Shown piece after piece: positions 11,115-21,178 of a DNA stretch of 64,000 nt; position 1 is the first letter of the stretch; the number at the start of each line of letters is the position of its first letter. The stretch is from Triatoma infestans (lineage: Eukaryota; Arthropoda; Insecta; Hemiptera; Reduviidae). Location: the NCBI GenBank assembly GCA_011037195.1, contig JAAEAF010004405.1, positions 1 through 64,000 of the forward strand, given 5' to 3'. Both the position numbers and the translations under genes were made by a program. The notes below the pieces were generated by a model, which did not search any database, was not told where the DNA came from, and saw only the letters and a program-made list of their open reading frames with translations.

Positions 11115-11517
11115 ACTAGGGAACCGACAGTAGGTTATATGTCAAAATTCCTCAACCGGAAGTAACCACTTTATTGGATGGTTTTTTTTTTTTTCATTTT
11201 TTTGTGATTTTCTCAAAAATAGCTCCGATGATTTTCATCAAACTTGGTATATCAACTACACATACTAGGATCTACAACTTTTATTTAAAAAATTTCTCTT
11301 GGGAAAATTCATTTAAGGGCAATTTTTTGGGGAGGAGTAGGGTTAGGTTTTTTCCTTTAAAGTGTAATTTCAGTTTTCCATACAATTCTACCGTTTAAAT
11401 AATATTAGTTAGAATTAAATATGTTGTTGAAAAGTTTAAGTTTGAATAATATCGGATAGCTGGAAGTGCGTTTTTACTGAAAAGTATTTTTCAGTTTTCT
11501 GCTATTTTCTCTAAAAC

Positions 11518-11612
11518 TGTGAGCTTTAGAGGTTCCTAGGAAAAGAAAATTTAAGCACTGAACTCGGGGACCTCCGCGTGGTAACCCCTTCCCTTAGAGC
11601 ACCCAATCTTCC
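11518..11612 (-). repeat. SINE fragment
   Basis: The segment matches the tRNA-related part of the SINEs seen at 15265-15425 and 17480-17705. Landmarks are gaggttcctaggaaaagaa, the B-box-like gaactcggggacctcc (reverse strand) and cttcccttagagcaccc. The adjoining 100 bases up to about 11712 are also shared with 15425-15535. Confidence 0.65.
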
Positions 11613-11846
11613 CCTGAAAACTCAATTTCGAAAACTTATCACGATCGTAATATATCTTTTTACGATAGTAAGAGAAATTAATACAATAAGTTCTACATTT
11701 AGGGCCGTTTTTATTTTATTATTCTAGGGAGCAACATCTTTATAAGCCTCACTCGGGCTTACAAATTCAAAATGATATTCGAAGCGACATTCCGGCCCTT
11801 AATATACGAGAAAAGCTTAAGTCATTTAATATTGAAAGTAGTTAAT

Positions 11847-12408
11847 TGTAATGTTATGGTGTGGATGTGTGTAGGTAGCTTGTGGCGTGAGCGTTTTAGC
11901 GAAAAGGGCTTGTGTTTGTTTGAGATAGAATATAAGAATATAATCAAGAAAGCACCACTGATTATAAAATAAATATATTTTCTAACTGAATTTAATAAAT
12001 AGCTTTATAATATCACAGCGATTAAGTATAAATCAATTAATTAATCTAGATTAGATGCTAAACTCTTATGTTTTAACTTATAACTGGCACTGATACTAAG
12101 AGAGCAATTCCTGAAGTGTTCTGGCTTTCTGAAGTAGAATGCCTGTATGGTTTGAAGGCTGAGTTAAGACTGTCTACTCTTTACTCTTTTAAAGCTGATG
12201 GCTCTCTTCTTTGGAATTGCTCTCTCTCTCTCGCGGGGGAATTCTCTTATACAAAAGAGTTACCCTAACGGGATTTTGCCTTTGTTTAATGATCCAAATT
12301 TACAGTACCTGACAGTAAAATACATTCTTTTTGAAGTTAAATTCACATTATAAAATATTCTAAATTATTTTTAAAAACTATTATTTTTCATTTCGTTCTT
12401 CCACTACA
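11847..12408 (-). mobile_element. Solo LTR of a Gypsy-type element, TSD TAAT
   Basis: A 562-bp block starts TGTAATGTTATGGTGTGGAT and ends CCTTCTTCCACTACA-like (ttcttccactaca). It is flanked by TAAT at 11843-11846 and 12409-12412. Both ends match the two LTRs of the 21.2-25.2 kb element (shared cttgtggcgtgagcgtttta, gagttaccctaacggga, tacagtacctgacag). A 4-bp duplication and TG..CA termini are typical of Ty3/Gypsy integration, and loss of the body by recombination between LTRs gives this structure. It carries about 200 bp in the middle that the paired LTRs lack but that the solo LTR at 51452 has. Confidence 0.88.
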
Positions 12409-12412
12409 TAAT

Positions 12413-13140
12413 AGATGCAATTATACAGACTGATGAAGTAAGTCAACAATAACTTGGTTTCACAACGCTAATCATTTGAATTACTGGGTAAAAATCAAAA
12501 ATCCTTTTTTTACTAGGAATGTGATGGTTATGGCCGTAATAATTACGGCATTTTAATTGCAAAATCTGGTCAGGGAATTTTTTTTTTTTTTTTTTTTCTA
12601 TTGAATAGTTGTAAATCGCATTTAAATTTTAAATTAGAATCGTAATTGTAATTGGAAAATTGAGAGATAACGAAGGACAGAGCACATTTCTAGATTCACA
12701 TCAAAATGGCTTCACTCAAACCATAAAACAATCGGTTACAAACAAAAGGTATTTGCCTTTAATTAAATTGTAATTAACTTTTTACTTTTTTATTACCAAT
12801 TTGAATGTTGATTATCTTCAGATAAAGTTTTTTTCCATAAAATTTACTTACAAAATATATAATACAAAATTCCATTTACACTGTTTAAGCTTAGGTTTTT
12901 TATGATTCTTTTATGAATAGAAGTTTGATCAGCTTCTGAATAAACCGCAAAAAAAGTCAGAATTATGAAAATATCTTTCGAGCCTTCCCTCACCAGCGTA
13001 TCTCTTTTTCGTTGGCCAGAAATCCTGCATATCCCCCCCCGGCATACATCAGTATCAGCTTATTCCGAACATCCATTTCCGTTAGGAAAGTTAAGGCCAC
13101 ACAAGTCTTCTGACTATTTGGTGTATCTGATGGGTGTTGG
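12413..13140. other. AT-rich intergenic DNA
   Basis: The stretch contains a T-run near 12577-12598 and short palindromic ggccgtaataattacggc at about 12531-12550. No gene was recognised. Confidence 0.45.
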
Positions 13141-13145
13141 GGGAA

Positions 13146-14105
13146 AAAAAAATCAAGTGTAATACACTCCCACAACTTTCTCTTATTCAAGTTTTCAAAA
13201 ATTGTGATTGACAAATTTTATAGTTAGTATAACAAATTTAATGAAATTCATCGGTGTTATTATGGAGAAATAGTAAAAACTGTTCAGTGAAAACGCACTT
13301 CCGGTTTACTAATCTTCTTGAAACGCGGAAATTTGGCCATCTATTTAATTCTGTTTAGATGGTAGAATAGAGAAAAACATAACCTCACCCTTCCCCTAAA
13401 AGTGCACTTAAATGTCTTTATCAGGAGAAATTTCTCAAAATTTCTTCTTCATTAAGAGAAATTTGAGAAATGTTTCAAATAAAAGTTGTAGCACTTTATA
13501 TATGTAGTTCATATTCCTAGTTTAATGAAAATCGTTGGAACTATTTTAGAGGAAATAGAAGAAAACTGAAAAAATACTTTCCAGTAAAAACGCACTTCCG
13601 GTCTCATGATTTTCTTCAAATACGGAATTTCAACAATATTATTCATATAGCAATTCTAATTAATATTATTTAGATGATAGAATTGTTTAATAAACTAAAA
13701 TAGCACTTAAGATAAAAATCTAATCCCACCCCTCCCGCAAAAGTGCCCTTAAATGAATTTTCCCCGAGAAATATTTAAAATAAAAGATGTAGCTCTTTAT
13801 ATGTGTAGTAGATATACTAAGTTTAAAGAAAATCGTAAAATACCGAGATAAAAAAAAAACATTCAGTAAAGTGGTACTTCCGGTTGAACGATTTTTACGA
13901 AAAACTTATTTCTGGTCTCCTGGTAACGAAATATGACATTCTGCGATTTTTCGTTTTTGAGATATGCTGTCCGTCCTCCTTCCCCATACATACGCAGACC
14001 AGTTGCTAAAAACCACTTTTCCGGTGAAAACTCGATTTCGAAAATTTGACACGATTACAAATACTTTCTCTTTCTTACTAAGAGTAAGGGAAAGTAAACA
14101 GTTAG
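13146..14105 (+). repeat. TCTTAC-family repeat, near-complete two-module copy
   Basis: The copy runs from the 5' hairpin (tgtaatacactcccac) and aactttctcttattc, through two tandem modules (about 13260-13560 and 13575-13865; each begins near cgcacttccgg and contains a C-rich tract and aaataaaagttgtag), to the 3' block ctgtccgtcc..accagttgctaaaaaccac, gtgaaaactcgatttcg and tactaagagtaagggaaagt. No long open frame exists. It is non-coding as far as I can see. Confidence 0.8.
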
Positions 14106-14263
14106 TTGCAAAATTTAATGAAAAATCATTGGAAAATCTTGATAGCTAAACGGATCGAACTTCAAATGATTTATTTTGTTTTGTTTTTGAGATCTTTATG
14201 GAAATGATTATTATGGAAATTTCGATGGTATGCTTTTAGGCTTCACACTAAAGTGCCATTTCA

Positions 14264-14520
14264 AGTTTTGCTAGGGATTTTCTCTTATTTCAACTAATAC
14301 AATTTAATTAAATTAACAAGTTTATTTTAAAATTGCAATGCTTACAAACGTTTGATGGAACTGGCCATAAAAGAAAAAGGTGGTGGTGTTATACATGTAT
14401 CTCTATGTATCTCTGAGTGGACATTGTGGGGCGCCCTCTGTCAAAGCTTGTGGTAAATGTTAAATTTAAACCTAACTGGCAAAATCACTATAAAATAAAT
14501 TTACCCGGGGAAATGTTACA
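14264..14520 (+). repeat. TCTTAC-related repeat, variant head
   Basis: A different head follows the terminal motif: gattttctcttatttcaact, then aatacaatttaattaa, aattgcaatgcttacaaac and aactggccataaaa. The same order is seen at 42290-42480 and in part at 17020-17095, so it is a distinct subfamily of the same repeat. Confidence 0.55.
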
Positions 14521-14640
14521 ACCAGACAGTGAGCTGATAGAAGAAAAAAAATCTAAGGACAATATGCTAGACTCGAACACCTGACCTACGCGCTACTAGT
14601 CCAGCGGCTACCACTGACTTAATCCCTTCCCTGGTATGAA
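14505..14640 (-). repeat. SINE fragment
   Basis: The tRNA-related body is recognisable on the minus strand from ccagacagtgagctgatag through aaaatctaaggacaatatgc and a degraded B box to aatcccttccct. The 3' tail is missing. Confidence 0.6.
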
Positions 14641-15264
14641 ACACTCAATTATAATTCAGAAAACTTGGAATATTGCCTTAACATTACATGGGACCAGACA
14701 AATGATTTATTCTTTCTTAGAACGCACACACTGTGAACTACTAAACCTCGTCGCTATAAATTCCTAATAAAAGTTTAAATAGGTGTTTAAACTAAATGTC
14801 AAAGCCTCCCGCGCCAAAACTCCTTGAAATCTATTTACCCGAAAAAATTTTCAAATAAAAGATTGAAGAAAAATCCCCCGAGCTGTTTTTTAAAAACAAA
14901 ATATAAAAAAAAACTGTAAAACTATTAAACTTTTTCATAATTTCCGATTCACAGAGTTTTAACAGAAACTTTCTTTGAAGAGATGATGTGTTCTTTTTTT
15001 TTAAATAAGGGGATTTTTGTGAAAGTTAACGTCACTGTACGAACTTAATAAACCCAGATATTGATGCTGGAGAAGAGTTAGAAGCCAAATCAGAATTACA
15101 GAAAAAAAAAAATTATGCTATGATGGGACAGATAAATTCTCAGATATTATCCCCAGCATTGCCGTCGATCCAGTCACATAATTAACTTCATTTCGGATAG
15201 ATATTATCGTGATAGATTCCTAAACGGAAATCAATTTAATCTTCCTACAATTGTTCCATTTATG
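14641..15264. other. AT-rich intergenic DNA
   Basis: No supported feature. Confidence 0.45.
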
Positions 15265-15430
15265 TGATATTATCCGGAGCTTTTTCAGTGTACTGCTGGA
15301 TTCCGGGCAGTGTTCTCTCGTTACAGACAACACTCTCTATCTGTAGAGGTTCCTAGGAAAAGAAAAGTTAAGAACTGAACTCGGGACCTCCGCGTGGTAA
15401 CCCCTTCCCTCTAACCCTTCCCTTAGAGCA
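15265..15430 (-). repeat. SINE fragment
   Basis: Shared SINE landmarks are tccggagctttttcagtgta, gggcagtgttctct, gtagaggttcctaggaaaag, the B-box-like gaactcgggacctcc and cttccct. A short internal duplication of cccttccct is seen at 15405-15425. This copy and its right flank are paralogous to 11518-11712. Confidence 0.65.
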
Positions 15431-15905
15431 CCCAATCTTCCGGTGAAAACTCAATTTTGAAACCGCAATATATCTTTTTGCAAGAGCAAATTAAGAGAAA
15501 TTAATACAATAAGTTCTACATTTATGGCCGTTCTACCTATATAAAGAGCTACAACTTTTGTTTAAAACATTCCTCCTAGTAAAGTCATTTAAGGGGGCTT
15601 TTGGGTGAGGGTTGGGGTTATGTTTTCTCTCTAAAATGTTATCATAGTTGATTATACAATTCTACCATTTGAACAAAATTAATTATAAATAAATAGATTG
15701 CCAAAATTCCGTGTTAAAAGAAAATTAGTAAACCGGAAGTGCGTGTTTACTGAACAGTTTTTCAAATTTTGCTATTTCCTCCTTAATAGTACCGATGAAT
15801 TTCATTAAATTTTGTATGTACTTAACTATAAAATTTGTCAATCACAATTTTGAAAACTGGAGTAAGAGAAAGTTGTATGAGTGTATTATACCAGATTTTT
15901 CTTTT
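15431..15905 (-). repeat. TCTTAC-family repeat, minus copy
   Basis: Landmarks are gtgaaaactcaattttgaaa, agagctacaacttttgttta, the G-rich gggtgagggttggggtta, aaaccggaagtgcgtgttta, ttgaaaactggagtaagaga and the terminal hairpin gagtgtattataccagattt. Only one module is present and the middle is deleted. Confidence 0.7.
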
Positions 15906-16042
15906 TCATTTTTTTTTTCCTACGTCATGGCTTTGTATCTTCAGTCATTCACCAAAGTAAAAAGGCTGCACTGGCAATGTTATTCGTTTAGTTGGATTTC
16001 CAGGGGTGAACAATTGTGAACAATTTCGGACACGAACAATTT

Positions 16043-16063
16043 CACCCCCCCCCCCCCCCTTTA
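16043..16063. repeat. Homopolymer C tract
   Basis: A run of about 16 C follows aatttca. Its length may be unreliable in an assembly. Confidence 0.7.
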
Positions 16064-16203
16064 AACATATTAATTGAATAAATATATTTTCAACACTTTT
16101 ATTTGAAACATTTTTCTAGAAAAATATGTGCTATTTCAGACCCATTGTAGAGGTAAATTTCTTAAACTAATTCAACATATATAAACCTATCACAACGTAC
16201 GAA

Positions 16204-16301
16204 ATAACACTGTCCGGAGGCCGGTAGTGCACTGAGAATATTCCGGGCGCCAATGACGTAAATGTTGAAGCGCCTTTAATTAAAAAAAAAAAAAAAAAAA
16301 C
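16204..16301 (+). repeat. SINE 3' part with LINE-like tail and poly(A)
   Basis: The 5'-truncated copy has ccggtagtgcactgaga, the tail cgggcgccaatgacgtaaat followed by gttgaagcgcc, and an A-run of 19 after tttaatt (16282-16300). The cgccaatgac..gcgcc tail resembles the end of the LINE at 29 kb. Confidence 0.75.
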
Positions 16302-16900
16302 TTTTTAAATTTTATTGCTAATCGTTTTGTTAATATAGGAGAGATATTTCTCGCTAATGATCCGTATTACATACATATAATTTCACGATAATAATCTACC
16401 CCATAGAGAATAAAAATTAACCTCATTACCTACATAAAAGATCCGATCTACTATTGCTAAATGAATTATTGTTTACATTTTAATTTTTCAGATATTGTTA
16501 TTAAATCTTATATTTAATAAAAATTTTTTCAAATTTAATAAAAAGTTTATTATATCAAACAATCAATAAAAGATTATGATAACCTTTGTGTAACATAAAC
16601 ACTTGACATTATTCTTCTTCTGCTTATAATTAAATTTTCCCTATAAGTATCACCTTTTTTTGATTAAAATTTAATTGCGCTTTTTCCTTTAATTTTGTAA
16701 TTAGAATTTTTGTAAAAGTGGGTAATTTTTTTTTTTATAGAATTATTTATGAGTTTTGGAGAGGGGGTAATTCATTAAAAAACAATTCGGGGCCATTGAA
16801 TAAAGTCAATGTCATATATGTATGTAATTGGAAATTTTATCCAAAACACTTACGGGGTATGAAGATAATTTTTTTTTTTCGATAGGTATGTAATTTACTA
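16302..16900. other. AT-rich intergenic DNA
   Basis: Positions 16556-16606 (aacaatcaataaaagattat and onward) recur with few differences at 27022-27072, so part of this stretch is an unclassified dispersed repeat. No gene. Confidence 0.45.
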
Positions 16901-16904
16901 GTTT

Positions 16905-17455
16905 TGATACCATGTCTTTTTTTCAAAGAAAAATGTCTGCGTTTGCCGAGTTGTACACCGGAAATACATGTTTTGAGGTTTCCCGAGTACAGAAAAAAAA
17001 AATCTGATAGTAAACCCTCACACGACTTCCTTTTGCGGCTTTTAATACAATTTAATTAACAGACATTATTTAAAATTGTAATGCTTACAAAAAGTATTCA
17101 GTAATGTGTCGCACTTTCGGTTGAAAGATTATGCCAGAAACCTTCGTGTCAGATACGATGGTAGTACCTAAACGGAAGTACCAATTTTAAGCTTCCTGCG
17201 AATTTTCGTTTTTGAGTTATTTTATTTTATTTTTTTTAACAATACACACACACAAAAACAGCCCATTTGCTGAAAATAATTTTTTCTTACTTAAGATACC
17301 TTAAAAGATGTATTTCCGTTTAAAACCTAATTTCATAAGTTTGACATGATCACAACAAGATCGTAATATTTCCTTTCATGAGGAGTAAGAGAAAATAAAA
17401 AATTTGGTGTGAAGCAGACATACGACTTTCTCTTGCTACTCCAATTTAGAGTTTT
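16905..17455 (+). repeat. TCTTAC-family repeats, decayed head-to-tail pieces
   Basis: A 3' end scrap (caccggaaatacatgttttg) is followed by the start of another unit (accctcacacgacttcc, variant head), then module remnants (gtcgcactttcggttgaaag, acctaaacggaagtacca), the 3' end gaggagtaagagaaaataaa and immediately another unit start (aatttggtgtgaag, acgactttctctt). Confidence 0.6.
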
Positions 17456-17479
17456 AATTTGTTTTTTTCTTTTTCAAAT

Positions 17480-17705
17480 TTAAGGTGCGTCAACATCTAT
17501 GGTCATTGGCGCCCGGAGCCTTCTCAGTGCACTGCCGGCCTCTCTGGGCAGTGTTCTCTTATTGCAGATAACACTGCCAATCAGTAAAAGCTGTAGAGGC
17601 TCTTAGGAAGAAAGAAAATCTAAGGGCAGCACAGCTAGGCTCGAACCCGAGTCCTCCACATAGGAGTCCACTAGCTAAACCACTTAGCTATTCCCTTCCC
17701 TTTAA
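17480..17705 (-). repeat. SINE, short form (type A), most complete copy
   Basis: Minus-strand order is as follows. The head GGGAATAGCTAAGTGG matches an A box, and GGACTCGGGTTCGAGCC contains a clear B box. A body follows (AGAGCCTCTACAGC, AACACTGCCCAGAG, GTGCACTGAGAAGGCTCC). The tail GGGCGCCAATGACCATAGAT plus GTTGACGCACC is followed by TTAAA. Length is about 225 bp. The two boxes indicate tRNA ancestry and transcription by RNA polymerase III. It lacks the extra head of the type B copies. Confidence 0.82.
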
Positions 17706-17965
17706 AATAAGATTAAAACTAAAAACACTGGTATAAACACTCACTTGCATTTAACTTGCAATTGCTACAATTACAGAGAATTAAAAAAAAAGTGGCCAAC
17801 ATTTAATACTCGTATTTTTAATTATCTCTTTGACAATCCTCCCTTCGATTATCTTACAATAATACTTCGTCCATTTTAAAGGATTATAGGTGAATAAACG
17901 CAGATTAAATCTCCCCACTTGTGTGTTTACACAAGGATTTTTGTAAATAATCTTTGAACAGTCAC
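17706..17965. other. Unassigned DNA
   Basis: No supported feature. Confidence 0.4.
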
Positions 17966-17989
17966 AATCTCTCTTATTTGTTGCTTTTT

Positions 17990-19069
17990 ACCCAGGATTA
18001 CTATACAAATTAAAAAAGTTCCTTCCCATTCCATTTTATCTCCTCCTGCAATCTTATTTAACTGACCGCTGCTTCAGGGTGAGGTGCGGCGTTGAAGTGT
18101 CTGATCTGCATGCGATCTGTGCAGGCGTGCTCCAAGGCAGTATACTGGGACCAATCCTATATACCATATACACTGCTGATATTCCTACTCATCCCCAAAC
18201 CTTAATAACGACTTATGCTGATGACACCGCAATTTTAACTTCCCACACTGATCCTATTACCCAAGAGCACCTTGAGCTCATTGAAACTTGGTGTAAAAAA
18301 ATGGAGAATAAAGCTTAACCCCACCAAGTGTGTCCAGGTTACATTCACATTAAGGCGACAGACCTGCCAACCACTAACTATTAACGGTTCAGACATACCC
18401 ATATCCACCGAAATACGTTACCTAGGTCTCTACTTAGACAGTCGTCCAACGTGGAACCCACACACAAGACTTATAAGAAAAGAACTAAACAGACGCTACG
18501 GACTACTTAGGAGACTTCTTGGACTTAAATCCATCATGACAATACATAACAAACTCACTCTTTACAAAACTCTACTCAGACCAATATGGACATATGGAGC
18601 AAATTGTGGAGCTCCGCAAAACCCTCCAACATACAACCAATACAATTTTTCCAATCCAAAGACCTTCGTCGAATAATTAATGCACCCTATTATGTTTCTA
18701 ATCGAACCCTCCATCACGACCTAAATATACCATTCGTCAATGATCTTATCCAAACCCGCTTCTAGAAATTCCACAAAAACCTACAAGTCCACCCAAATCC
18801 TGTCGCATTGACCGCACCGTCCCATTCTGAAAACATTCCACGGCGATTAAAGCGTCGTTGGCCTCGTGATCTCCTTCTCTCCCAACCTGCCAATAATAAG
18901 TCCTAGGAAGTTCCAGCGCTGGCTGGTTTCTTCTATCACGCTGTCCTAGTTGTGGCGCTGATCCCAGTTCAGTGTCACAATTTGTATAATATCTTGTACA
19001 TACACATTTGCCAATGTATATATTATACAGATGCAAATAAATAAATATATAAAAAAAAATATAAAAAAA
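17990..19069 (+). mobile_element. 5'-truncated LINE with probable TSD
   Basis: The insertion is bounded by ATTTGTTGCTTTTT (17976-17989 and 19070-19083). It carries reverse transcriptase from just before the GxPQGS motif and ends with an A/T-rich tail (aaataaataaatatataaaa). The repeat of the left flank at 19198 complicates the boundary, because the homology between the two copies begins slightly upstream of the presumed TSD. Confidence 0.7.
18003..18960 (+). pseudogene. Non-LTR reverse transcriptase, C-terminal half
   Basis: The frame includes FRVRCGVEVSDLHAI, the LQGSILGPILYTIYTADIP motif (usually PQG, here LQG), TTYADDTAILTS with both catalytic aspartates at about 18220, then after a one-base frameshift near 18290 IKLNPTKCVQVTFTLRR, RYLGLYLDSRPTWNPH and LLRPIWTYGANCGAP. 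A further shift near 18600 leads to FFQSKDLRRIINAPYYVSN and the end of the protein near 18960. It would have copied LINE RNA. It is inactive because of at least two frameshifts and truncation. No RNase H is visible. Confidence 0.82.
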
Positions 19070-19189
19070 ATTTGTTGCTTTTTCTGTGAACCTTTCTAAC
19101 GTTAGTTTCTAACCGGTGGTTTGATTTTTTTTAAGTTTTAAATTTGTTTGTGTCATGGTTTTAAGTGATCTGAATTTTAACAGATTCGG

Positions 19190-19420
19190 GGCTAGAATCT
19201 CTCTTATTTGTTGGTTTTCACCCAGGACTACTATAAAAATTAAAAAAGTTCCTTCCCACTCCATTTTATCTCCTCCTGCAATCCTATTTAACGACCGCTG
19301 CTTCAGGGTGAGGTGCGGCGTTGAAGTGTCTGATCTGCATGCGATCTGTGCAGGCGTGCCCCAAGGCAGTATACTGGGTCCAACCCTATATACCATATAC
19401 CCTGCTGGTGTAGTCTTGCA
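19190..19420 (+). pseudogene. Second LINE RT fragment, paralogue of 17968-18180
   Basis: About 210 bp repeat the upstream piece at more than 90% identity by eye, through AGVPQGSILGPTLYTIY (here with the usual PQG), and then break off before YADD. The sequence that follows is unrelated. This is either a second truncated insertion or a local duplication. Confidence 0.75.
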
Positions 19421-19424
19421 AATT

Positions 19425-19720
19425 ATTTTAATATAAATATTTGTAGGATTTTAATTTAGCTATAAGTCAAAAGGTGTAGAGGAATATCGAGTACTCTACT
19501 CCATTCAAGCTCCTAGCTTTGAGTAAATTATGTTTGGTGAAGATGAAATATAAATTAGATTAGGCTTAATTAGTTTTGAATGAATGTATTTATTAGCATG
19601 AAAGTATTTATTGGCGAGAATGGTTTAGGTTAGGTTAAGTCTATATATATGTTTTTATTTTAGGTTTAAGTACAAAAAGGAGTAGAGGTACGAATGTATT
19701 TTTGATGTACATGTGTAATT
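19425..19720 (+). repeat. LINE 3'-UTR fragment related to the 29-36 kb LINE
   Basis: The order of landmarks equals the 3' UTR of the intact LINE (minus strand, 29.9-29.6 kb): a stem-like gtgtagaggaatatcgagta followed by ctctactcc, then gaatgtatttattagcatg and gtatttattggcg, which are two units of the 18-bp repeat, then ggtttaggttaggtt. Only two units are present here against eleven in the intact element. Confidence 0.65.
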
Positions 19721-19796
19721 TTCTTTGTGTGTGTATCTGAAGTAGGAAAGCATCCCGGTACATGGTGACTACTTGGAACGGGCTTCAATTTAATGT

Positions 19797-19975
19797 TTAG
19801 ACTGGCCAACATGTAGTCCTGACTTAAACCCCATTGTACACCTTTGGGACGAGTTGTCAAAGAGGATAAAAAGTCGCCCAGTGATGCCAGAGAATTTGCA
19901 GGAATTAAAAATGGCGCTGTTGTAGGAATATGAAAATATTCCCCAGCACTACATTCAATTCCCTATAGTTATAAT
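19797..19975 (+). pseudogene. Tc1-like transposase C-terminal fragment
   Basis: The frame reads LDWPTCSPDLNPIVHLW, then DELSKRIKSRPVMPENLQEL, one stop, and EYENIPQHYIQF. This is the hallmark end of Tc1-type DD34E transposases (SPDLNPIEHLWDEL). The catalytic Glu is replaced by Val. No inverted repeats were recognised. Confidence 0.75.
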
Positions 19976-20119
19976 TGAAAAAAAAACTATTAATTTTTAC
20001 TAAATTCATAGTAGATTTCAATATTTTTAGAGTGATCATCACCTTGCAGCCTCAAAGAACTCATCTAAAATTAATTTTTTCGGGGGAAAAAAGTTTTAAA
20101 CCAAACTGATAGGTTTCTT

Positions 20120-20395
20120 TAAGTTTTAATGGAAACTTTTGATGTCTTTGTTGTAAAAATGGTAGAAAACAGAAAGATCTGTTCAATAAAGTCGTACTAA
20201 AGTAAAGGCCAATTGATATTCTTCAAATTTGCAATTTTGGCAATATATTTACGAGTAATTCTAATTAATATTATTTAGATGATTTCTTTAGAGTCTTATA
20301 ATAAATTGAAATAGCACAAGAGGAAAGCATAAAATCCGGTCCCGGAAAAACCCCCCCTAAATAAATTTTCTCGGAAAACTAACCAAGTTTGATGG
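20120..20395 (+). repeat. TCTTAC-family repeat, decayed module
   Basis: Landmarks are tgttcaataaagtcgtact, cttcaaatttgcaattttgg, taattctaattaatattatt, ttgaaatagcac and the C-rich tract at about 20338-20360. Termini are absent. Confidence 0.55.
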
Positions 20396-20429
20396 TCCGT
20401 CTGGTGTGATACCTGATAATTACCTCCCC

Positions 20430-21178
20430 TGTACCGGACGGTTCCAGAATGGATGGTAGGTCTGGAGTTGCGGTCTATTTTGAGACCGGAGATCATTTGG
20501 CAGTACCTCTTGGTGAATGGACCACAGTCTTCCAGACTGAGGTTTATGCTATTCTTTGTTGTATCTTGGATGAGTGGGTATGAAACACTAACTTAAAAGG
20601 TGTTTCGATCCGCACGGACAGCTGAAGGCGCTGAGTTCATATGTCTTCACTTCCAGGTTGGTGTTAGAATGTTCTAAAAGACTAAAGAGTTTTCTTCTCA
20701 GAAGGGTGTGCTTCTAGTCTGAGGGTGTGCTTCTAGTCTGAGTACCGTCTGTCAGGCTTCCAATCATGGACTGCTTTACAGCATTCATCCTTATGGATGA
20801 GCACAGTTGGTTGTCGGCAGTCCAAAATGCTCATCGGGGGGCTACTAGTGAGATGTTGCTGCTTTCACGGAGCTCTCTCAAATACACTGATATCTTTGGC
20901 AGTATCGCTTGGTGGATGGACCACAGTCTTCCAGACTGAGGTTTATGCTATTCTTTGTTGTATCTTGGATGAGAGGGTATGTAACACTAACTTAAAGGTG
21001 TTCCTATCTGCACGGACAGCCAAGCTGCGCTGAAGGCGCTGAGTTTATATGTCTTCACTTCCAGGTTGGTGTTAGAATGTTCTAAAAGACTGAAAGAGCT
21101 TTCTTCTCTGAAGGATGTGCTTCTATCTGAGTACCGTCTGTCAGGGTTCCAGTCATGGACAGCTTCACAGCATTCATC
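20430..21178 (+). pseudogene. LINE RNase H region, tandem units 1 and 2
   Basis: The first unit starts with a recognisable RNase H N-terminus (DGSRMDGRSGVAVYFETGDH, LGEWTTVFQTEVYAILCCIL), giving the first Asp and the Glu. It runs on to (R)TDS for the next Asp, with frame breaks. About 390 bp later the block from ctttggcagtatc repeats (20895-21178), and after the LTR element it appears a third time (25335-25617). The anchor cattcatccttatggatgag marks each unit end. No unit is intact. Confidence 0.75.
21175..21178. repeat. Target-site duplication, left copy (CATC)
   Basis: CATC lies immediately before the left LTR and again at 25218-25221 after the right LTR. Sister LINE units at about 20779 and 25615 show the uninterrupted site cattcatccttatgg, confirming the insertion point. 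Confidence 0.88.

Larger units (their letters stand above)
9656..11515 (-). repeat. TCTTAC-family repeat split by a hAT element
   Basis: The left part (about 9660-9868) has the terminal aagagtaagtattgtaatca, cgatatcgagtttttaccgg and gaggtcccctgaatcc. The right part (11115-11515) resumes exactly where the consensus should continue, with ccgacagtaggttatatg, cctcaaccggaag, the A/T-rich module, the G-rich tract gaggagtagggtt and ggaagtgcgttttta. The interruption shows that the hAT jumped into an already resident repeat. Confidence 0.8.

Noticed and set aside
18746..19036. Minus-strand 96-residue frame
   Set aside because: Antisense to the C-terminal part of the LINE at 17990-19069.
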